From Galerina marginata (lineage: Eukaryota; Basidiomycota; Agaricomycetes; Agaricales; Galerinaceae), in the NCBI GenBank assembly GCA_023014335.1, contig JAECYW010000011.1:2046001-2110000 (forward strand): a stretch of 64,000 nucleotides of DNA, written 5' to 3'. Position 1 is the stretch's first letter. Each line of letters starts with the position of its first letter. A program made the translations under genes and the position numbers. Shown piece by piece: positions 57,319-64,000 of this stretch. Below the pieces are notes generated by a model. That model saw only the letters and a program-made list of their open reading frames with translations. It searched no databases and was not told where the DNA came from.

Positions 57319-59307
57319 GTGAGGACTCAGACTGAGGTTGAAGAAAGAGCATTAGGTAAGATAGGATTGTTTCCTCCCTAGGCTTTCTGATGCTCATGCA
57401 CCCTTTTCAGATTCGGACCAGTTGTCAATATGTCAACTCTTCATTCATAGCGGACTCTTATCCTTATGTATCGTCACAGTAAATCCATGGGATTGTTGGG
57501 GTCCATCCAGTCTCAAAGAACCTGAGGAATAACCCGGACCCGATAGGCGCAAGATAATTTGTACCTGATAACGCAACTCGCCAATTATGACTCTGCGGCT
57601 TTGCCTGTCAAACGGTCCAACCATTATGTTAACCCCGTCGCTTAACGTTGGTGCTTTATAGTACAACGAGAGAACTTTCATTACCGATATGTAGTCGCGT
57701 GCCTCCTTGATCTATTTATCAACTAATAATTATTGCTTGGAAAGACGATGACGCCTGTCTTTACAGGAGCTATATTGAATTTATATCGTCAGTTCGTTCA
57801 ACTTGGCTTGAATCATCATTTAATGAAATGAAGTCGCGTCGAGCCTTGTCCGTGTCCCTTGTTGTCAGGCATACAGGTCTGCCCTGTGTCCTCATAATTG
57901 GCGCGTTTGACCTGAAATGAATCTAGGAGGGTTGGTGCAAGCCATGAAAGTTGTAGATAGTTTGGCAGCCAGTCTATCCTTTTGGCAGTCATGACCGCCT
58001 AAGTATATATCGGTACATATTGTACCAGGTATGACCTCCGGATACGGACAGATAGCCTGACGACCCCGCGCATACGGCATCAGCGACGCTTCATCTTGAC
58101 ACTTTGAGTTAATGCGGGTCATTGCCCGCCGATGGTGTAACCAATCTGGGCAGTATCTCAATAAGGAGTGAGTGCAATTCGAATGCCAGATTGCCCATGG
58201 AAGAAAAGGTTATTCGCCTTTCTGTGCAAGGCGCCCTACTGTTTTAGGATCGTTCCAACTGGTTGAGCTCATACACCCCTGACATGCCGAGGGGAATGAT
58301 GGACCTGGGGAGATGATCTATTTCAACTCGCTATCGATAGATGGCCAGTATCCGAAAGGTATGGAAACGTGGAGCTGGCAATGGGATTGAGCTGACGTCA
58401 AGTAGGAGAAAGAAAGAAACAGGACGATGCCCAATGTTGGCCTTTAAATATGCTCTCAACGCCACCAGGCTGGGGGAAATGGATAGTGAAGCACAATTCC
58501 AAACTCAGGTACAGGGACCTTATCAAAGTTACAAAATGGCCTTTGCACCGCCTTCAACCTATTAGGCTCCGGAAGGTCAGGCTATTGAAGCTAGAACGAA
58601 ATCTGACGAAATAGAGACATCGTTTGGATAGGATTTCGTATTTAAGTTCATCAGCTGGACCCAAGATCGAGGGCAAAAGAGGATACATAAAAGGGAGAGT
58701 GTTAACTTTGCAGAGAAATCATTACTCCCAGGAACGATAGCCTCCTGAATGAGCACTAGACTGAACAGCGCCAACTTCGGAAATTCTACATGGAGCTATA
58801 AGAACGCAAATAAAGATATCAAGGATCAACGGGTGCGCCGAAGTAAACTGGCAAAGGGTTTTAGCACATAAATCCAGTAGAAGTAGTATGTACAGCTACT
58901 GGGCTTGTTTGATTTTTGATAGATGGGTTTGGTTGGGACAGGAAGAAAAGCCCTCTGCTCAAAATACGGACAAACGTCATCTGGTTATGGGACAGGGCGC
59001 GGTACCTGATCGGTATGTTTCCCCCGATCTGGATCTCACCAAGGTTTTCTTCAGCAAAAAGAGATGTCGGCTGCGGAGACCTTCAGGCTAACTTCCTTAG
59101 GTTGAGAAGCCGACCTAGGCGCGGGACTATTTGCTCATAGCCAACAGGCGACATCTACATGACATTCAAATCAATTTTATCGTATCAGGCACACATGATA
59201 TCAACATGATATAACTACTACCCGTTCTATAAGGACCAGCAATTTTGAACGGGTCACAATTCTTCATTCATCGCGAATTTTCTAGACGCGGCCTACTGCC
59301 TTCCGCA
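57319..59307. other. 2-kb gap without convincing gene
   Basis: No recognised domain on either strand. Open frames such as 57445-57681 minus, 57892-58161 minus, 58341-58565 plus and 58888-59140 plus are short and lack support. The stretch could hold a long 5' region for the zinc-finger gene at 59308, a non-coding RNA, or a decayed gene. I see nothing decisive. Confidence 0.45.
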
Positions 59308-60183
59308 ATGAACCACAACAAGGTAAATCCCCACCTTATCCTCCCCCTTCCTGCAGTTTCACAAGCGCCCGTTGCAGTATCCTTCTTCTGCTCAGTGGAA
59401 CGGTGTTGCAACGCAGCAGTACACCACGAATTCCTATGTGCCACAGAATGGTTATCACCCTTCAGTGCCAGTCGACCACAATTCGGCTTCATCCCAACCA
59501 ATGCCGCCTGTTTACAACGATCCGGATGTTCAGCCTTTGCAACCACCCTATTCGTCGAACTATTACACCACTTCGACTCATTACCCGTCAGGTTCTCCGC
59601 CCCCTAATCAGCCCGTCTACTCACCTGTCTCGCCGACGGTGCCGATGAATTACGTCCATGCACAAGGTCACCGGCCATCGCACCATATCCCGCGTCCTCA
59701 TTCGACCGTGCCGGGCCATTACTCGCATTCTTCGTCGAACCCGCATTCATATTCGCACTCGCAAACTCCATCATCTTCTCATTCTGTCCACTCTCAATTA
59801 AGTCGACCAAGATCTAACTCACAAGTTTACGATCCTTCGCCCACAAACGGGTACGCTCAGCCATCACAACCGCATTATACCGAGGTTCCGATCCCGCAAA
59901 CCATTGGAATCTCGTCGGACTATCCTTCTTCTCCTATCAGGCCATTCTCCTGCGATCTGTGCTCTTTGTCATTCAACCGCCAACATGACCTGAAGCGCCA
60001 TCGGGAAACACATACAGGAGAGAAACCATATCTTTGCAATGGAGGATGCGGGAAAACATTCACGAGGAAAGATGCCTTGAAGAGACACCAGGTGAATCCT
60101 ATTTCTGCCTCCAATATCTCTGTTTTTAAACTGGATTTTAGCTCGTCAAAAAATGCGGCAAGGTGGATGAGACATGGTCCTAA
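59308..60183 (+). CDS. C2H2-type zinc-finger transcription factor
   Basis: Probable DNA-binding regulator. ATG 59308 encodes only MNHNK before a very short intron (59323-59356, 34 nt); exon 2 begins FHKRPLQYPSSAQWNG. The body is Ser/Pro/Tyr/His-rich (about 230 residues). Finger 1 is CDLCSLSFNRQHDLKRH (C-x2-C-x12-H-x3-H). Finger 2 is CNGGCGKTFTRKDALKRHQ, and its last ligand comes from the final exon LVKKCGKVDETWS after an intron at about 60091-60140, making a C-x3-C-x12-H-x5-C finger. Stop 60181-60183. Without that intron the frame would run on into unrelated sequence. It converges on NAA50. Target unknown. Confidence 0.83.
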
Positions 60184-60363
60184 TTTCGACGGCGTTAGTT
60201 TTCACTTCCTTATGGGGAATACCTATTGCTGATTTCTTTGCAAAGTGTATTTTATTTTTTAGATGCATGATACATATCATTATCTGCTCGAAAGTTATTA
60301 GTATATTTGCAGGACTGGTCAGCGTCAGACTGACCTTAATTGTAATATCATTATTGTTGAGTC

Positions 60364-61030
60364 TCATAGGAATACTTTCTCCAGAACCCAAGCGTCGTGG
60401 GGGACGATTTTCTTGTAATAATCTTTATGAATTTCGACTTCTTGGAACCCATGACGCTCATAAAATTTCTTAGCGTCATGGTTGGATACTTGAACATGCA
60501 GGTATATTTTGTCAATTTTGAGTTTGGTGTGTTCCGTGGCAGCGCCTAAGACAAGTTCAAGACTTTGTGAGCCAAGTTTGCGAGACCGGTAGGGCTACCC
60601 CAAAGGAATAGAGCTCAGTGTCGTCCGTCGGAGTGCGGAGGTACAGGAACGCACTGCTAGGATGCCCATCGTCATTAGGTACAAAACATTTTGACCATCT
60701 TTAGTTTCCAGCCGACAGCAAATTGTTCCGACCTGAGATGAAACTATAAAAGGACTGTAACCAACAGCACCATCACATGTTGACCCACAGGTATATCATT
60801 ATAATAAACTATAGTCCTCGCGTTAGTCTTCAATTTTATATTCAGTATTCGGTACACGCACCAAGCTGGCAGAAGTCCTCGACTTCCGGCAACAGAATAT
60901 CTTTGTAGAACTTTTCACTGTATTTGATAGGGAAAAGCACCGAATTCAACTTGCGCACAGTCCCGAGGTTATTGGGAGTTATAGGGGCGAATGTAACTCG
61001 CGGGGAAGATTTGGCAGAACCGTTCGACAT
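60364..61030 (-). CDS. NAA50: N-alpha-acetyltransferase 50 (NAA50/San)
   Basis: GNAT enzyme that acetylates N-terminal Met of nascent proteins. ATG 61030 gives MSNGSAKSSPRVTFAPITPN, then VRKLNSVLFPIKYSEKFYKD (about 60905-60965), the substrate loop of NAA50. Introns follow DFCQL and VYYNDIPVG. TICCRLETKDGQNVLYLMTM (about 60670-60730) continues to GILA, and an intron at 60595-60654 joins it to PYRSRKLGSQSLE, the acetyl-CoA (R/Q-x-x-G-x-G/A-like) loop. The C-terminus is YLHVQVSNHDAKKFYERHGF, then YYKKIVPHDAWVLEKVF (stop 60364-60366). All family blocks are present in order and spliceable without a frame break. Confidence 0.9.
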
Positions 61031-61254
61031 TGCACCTAAGAAGTCTTCACCTTTCAAAGAGTCAACGTGTTCGGTGTCGCTCAGCGGACAACTAAATTTT
61101 ATACTCCGCCTGATTAGCGTGTTCAGTCAAATCCTGACGGGTTGAAACATGACCTTGACCATGAAAATGTGTAACTCTAGCTCCAAGGGTAAATCTCTAT
61201 GTTCCAATATTGCGAATCCGAGCTAGTTCCTTCAACGGATTTTACGTCTGGGAT

Positions 61255-61594
61255 ATGTCTCCGTGGTTGTTGGAAGATATCATTTGCCATTTCCTTGTGC
61301 CTACCGAAAACCGGGCCACTCTTTCTTTTGTTCCTGTATCATCGAAAGAAAAAAGACGTGGCCTTTCGGAAAATATCGTCAGCACGCCATGCCAAACTCT
61401 ATATCCCATCAACTATCACGAACTTGACATGCCGTGTCGACGTCCTTGGTCATCTGCTTCGCCCGCACCCTTGTATCCAGCGAGACCCTAGACATTTTAT
61501 CTGGAGCTGTCCTCTTGTCCGGCCCTCCTTCACATTACTACTATGGCTGTGCGACATCCGTGTCTCATCTACTCCTGGTCTGTGTCTTTTCTGA
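61255..61594 (+). CDS. possible short or broken gene, F-box-like start
   Basis: From ATG 61255 the frame reads MSPWLLEDIICHFLVPTENR and SFVPVSSKE; just after an A-run near 61350 the better-looking sequence moves to the next frame (VAFRKISSARHAKLYIPSTI and LGHLLRPHPCIQRDP, to a stop at 61594). A leading 'LLEDIICHF' and short Leu-rich text resemble the start of basidiomycete F-box proteins, but the rest is too short to confirm. It may be a fragment, a pseudogene or a gene with a one-base error. Confidence 0.3.
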
Positions 61595-63158
61595 GTTGGA
61601 AAGGTCGAAATGCCCCAATCGGTTTAAATAAATCGGCAAACCCTGGCTCCAGACCCTCAATTATCCCGGCTCTGCCGACTGGAACACCTCAACGGATGGA
61701 GAATTCTCACTAAAAAGGTTTTCATGACTTGTGTTTGGCATGGACCCTTTGTTCCCTTTCATTGCTTATCTCCTTCTATCATGTGTGGGCAATCGGCATG
61801 ACTGAACTTTGGTCCAACACCCGAAAATATCATGGCTCCGATGTTTACGCCATTATTGGGGTTGTACCCCAGATACTGGCTTACAGTCTGAATAGATTTT
61901 GACATCTGGATGACATCTTACAACGGCTTGGTTGAAACAAACTGCCCGCATCAGCAAATTCAGCCGGACCATACCAAATATTTGATTTTTTTTGGCGCTT
62001 TGAAGCTTGAACCAGTCGCCGCCAAAGAGGACTATATAATCAGGCCAAGGAATATCAATTGATCATTCTCGAGCGTTTCTCGCTGCAGATCCCAAGCCGC
62101 TGAATCTTCTCGTTACTCTCAATTTAACACCCACTCAGATCCTAATGGCTGCCCTCTATCAATGGATAATCCCGTACTCTAAGAACTAGCAGTCTAAGCT
62201 CAAGCTATTTTAATTAACCCATCTGACCACTCTCCATAACCAAGGTCTGAAAGGGCTAAATACCTTACTACGGTGGTCCGCCCAAAAGGATACGAATAAT
62301 GCATCTTATTTATATCTTGGGAATCTTTCGGTATGTTCATAACCCCTTGAGACAGTTCTACTTGGAAGCTGGTGATTGATTTTTATAATAACGCGATAAA
62401 GAAGACTGTTTTTCCAATGCAGCATATCATTATCGCGTCTGTCAGATGATATGACCTAATATGGTCAAGGTATCATCCATAAGGCGCGTCAACGTCCCGG
62501 TTGTCATTTTTCCAATTATGACTCCCAAATCACGGACGGCGCTAAATGGCATAAGTTTGCCGGTTAAGTCGGGAACGGTGTATGGGGAATCTAGGCTTGT
62601 ACGTTGCGACTTGCCTTAATTTCTATGTATTCGTCTTTGTCGTTGGGGATCTATTTACTCCCTCCCCCCCACTTCACTCATCGACCAATGTTAGAATGTC
62701 CACTCCCCAACTCCTTTGATCTACTTTTCTGATTGCACAGGACGACCGCCTGCTGGCAACTTCAGCGTCGGTTGCTTCCAACGGTTCCTAAGTTATTAGC
62801 AAACTGGGAATAGTTCTGGTCACCAGAAGCATCGACTCTCTTATCCATCTGAATTGACGGGTCAGCGTCGCTGGATGTCAAATTGTTATTCTTTTTTAGA
62901 CATTGAGCAGTATCACTAGATCGATTCTGCAGTCCTGATGTCAACATTTCGATTTCCTTGATATTTAATCAGCGACGTAGGAAATCTCACACTGGCATAT
63001 TGATTGATTATGCTCAGAGTTGCAGATGAAGATGGAAACGGTGGAAGTAGACACTGGTTTGAGTTGCTGTGAACACAGGTATCTGTGACAAGTGTAACTC
63101 CATTTGCTGGATACTAAAGAACGGTGTTGAACTCAAACTCGTTCAATCTCTACGATCC
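61595..63158. other. 1.5-kb gap upstream of the MAPKK
   Basis: A/T-rich with no convincing reading frame on either strand. It includes a C-rich run near 62663-62672. It probably contains the promoter and 5' region of the kinase gene at 63159. Confidence 0.45.
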
Positions 63159-64000
63159 ATGGAATCCAAGACTCTCCTTCAGAGGCCAATGGGCCCTCGC
63201 AGCATCAACCGTTCTGTTTCGCCGATGCCGCCGCCTGTCATTAACACGTCGGATTCCGCCACCTTGATTACGCGTAGACCATTTCCTTCCCGCCCGAGCA
63301 CCCTTTCACCGCCTTCAAGTCAATCCGAGCACCCTAGATCAGTAACCCCAACTCTTAGCCTTTCCATTCCTCGTCCCCCACTTTCCAAGCCGTCTGCGCC
63401 GAAGATCAAATTAGAGATCAATGCCTCTTCAAATGGTGGTTCCCTTTTTGAAAGCTACGCTGGTGGTCCCGGTGGCCTAACACTTCAACCTGGAGCTCGC
63501 CCTGACGAAAGGACCATCCGCCCGGAATCTATGACTGTTATGCCCGCCCAGAGGCAGACGGAGACCTTTGACAATCTACGGGATCTGGTAACCGAACTCG
63601 AGGCAATCAGGACCGGGTTGCCCTCCTCTGGCACACAAGCCGCGTCTATGGCTGAAGAATTTACGGACGACGTTTTCGAAGAGATATCTCGTCTGGGTGA
63701 GGGAGCTGGCGGGGCTGTTCATAAAGTCAGGCACAAGCCAACGGGGACGGTCATGGCTCGCAAGACTATTACCACCCTGGAAGCACCAAGGAAGCAATTA
63801 GAGCGGGAGCTATCAATCGCTGCCTCGGCCAAACACGTCAATATCATTCTATGGTACGGAGCGTACATGTCACCCTCATCTAGTGAAGTCAAGATCCTTC
63901 TCGAATACTGTGAAGGCGGAAGCTTGGAATCTGTAGGCAAACGTATCAAGGAAAGAGGCGCCATTGTTGGAGAGAAGATCGCTGGTAGACTAGCCGAAGG
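63159..64000 (+). CDS. MKK2: MAP kinase kinase, MKK1/2 cell-wall-integrity type (partial at right edge)
   Basis: Dual-specificity kinase of the cell-wall-integrity cascade. One open frame runs from ATG 63159 (MESKTLLQRPMGPRSINRSV) to the window end. About 170 residues are Pro/Ser-rich leader with KPSAPKIKLEINASS, a possible MAPK docking (D-site) motif. The kinase domain starts FEEISRLGEGAGGAVHKVRH (about 63675-63735) with the Gly-rich loop GEGAGGAV; the ATP-binding Lys is in MARKTITTLEAPRKQ (about 63752). YMSPSSSEVKILLEYCEGGS (about 63868-63928) and GAIVGEKIAGRLAE match Mkk1/2 rather than Ste7- or Pbs2-type kinases. The catalytic loop and activation site lie beyond the window. Confidence 0.9.
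   Translation, partial: MESKTLLQRPMGPRSINRSVSPMPPPVINTSDSATLITRRPFPSRPSTLSPPSSQSEHPRSVTPTLSLSIPRPPLSKPSAPKIKLEINASSNGGSLFESYAGGPGGLTLQPGARPDERTIRPESMTVMPAQRQTETFDNLRDLVTELEAIRTGLPSSGTQAASMAEEFTDDVFEEISRLGEGAGGAVHKVRHKPTGTVMARKTITTLEAPRKQLERELSIAASAKHVNIILWYGAYMSPSSSEVKILLEYCEGGSLESVGKRIKERGAIVGEKIAGRLAE

Noticed and set aside
57445..57681. Minus-strand 78-codon frame as a small secreted protein
   Set aside because: No signal peptide or cysteine pattern and an uncertain start; neighbouring sequence gives no matching exons.

Overview
This window is nuclear DNA from a basidiomycete fungus, probably a mushroom-forming Agaricomycete. Most genes are cut by many short GT-AG introns (mostly 45-65 nt). 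Gene spacing is tight, with several divergent start codons only 100-200 bp apart. The proteins are fungal: Zn(II)2Cys6 and C2H2 transcription factors, PEX5, SLU7, CHD1, a Tfb4-type TFIIH subunit, an ERT1-type regulator and a CWI-type MAPKK. I saw no rRNA, tRNA, CRISPR array or prophage.

Layout, left to right. 1-1641 (-): allantoicase that appears spliced in frame to ureidoglycolate lyase, cut by the window edge. 1930-2316: a small TA-flanked inverted-repeat element (MITE). 2317-4060: no recognisable gene. 4061-9155: MTQ1/HemK methyltransferase, ERT1-like regulator, PRA1/Yip3 membrane protein, CDC26 subunit of the APC/C. 9385-16487 (-): PEX5, a SWI5/ACE2-like zinc-finger protein, a hormone-sensitive-lipase-like hydrolase. 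16647-25529: MRI1, phospholipase C, taspase-type threonine hydrolase, TFB4. 25699-30977: CHD1 remodeller. 31401-36187 (-): an unknown membrane protein, an epoxide hydrolase, SLU7. 36369-43442 (+): DNA ligase I, RNase H2 subunit B, an unknown disordered protein. 43655-45627 (-): 2-methylcitrate dehydratase. 45826-52540 (+): two tandem paralogous Zn2Cys6 transcription factors. 52872-57318 (+): SNAPC3-like protein and COG7. 59308-61030: a C2H2 factor facing NAA50. 63159 to the end (+): start of an MKK1/2-like MAP kinase kinase. Two gaps of 1.5-2 kb (57319-59307 and 61595-63158) show no convincing gene.

Most of this is conserved housekeeping content: purine nitrogen release, methionine salvage, propionate metabolism, peroxisomal import, splicing, chromatin, replication and repair, Golgi trafficking. 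DNA ligase I and RNase H2B lie head to tail and both carry PCNA-binding boxes, so they may share a replication/repair role.

The points most worth a second look are: 6-nt microexons at the same place in both tandem Zn2Cys6 genes, and a separate 7-nt microexon in the zinc-finger gene at 12.4 kb; the allantoicase-ureidoglycolate lyase fusion; the MITE; a telomere-repeat (Tbf1-like) box in a divergent promoter; and many single-base insertions that break otherwise well-conserved reading frames. The insertions look like sequencing or assembly error rather than biology. Gene models were built by joining exons by eye, so splice sites and starts are estimates unless stated.
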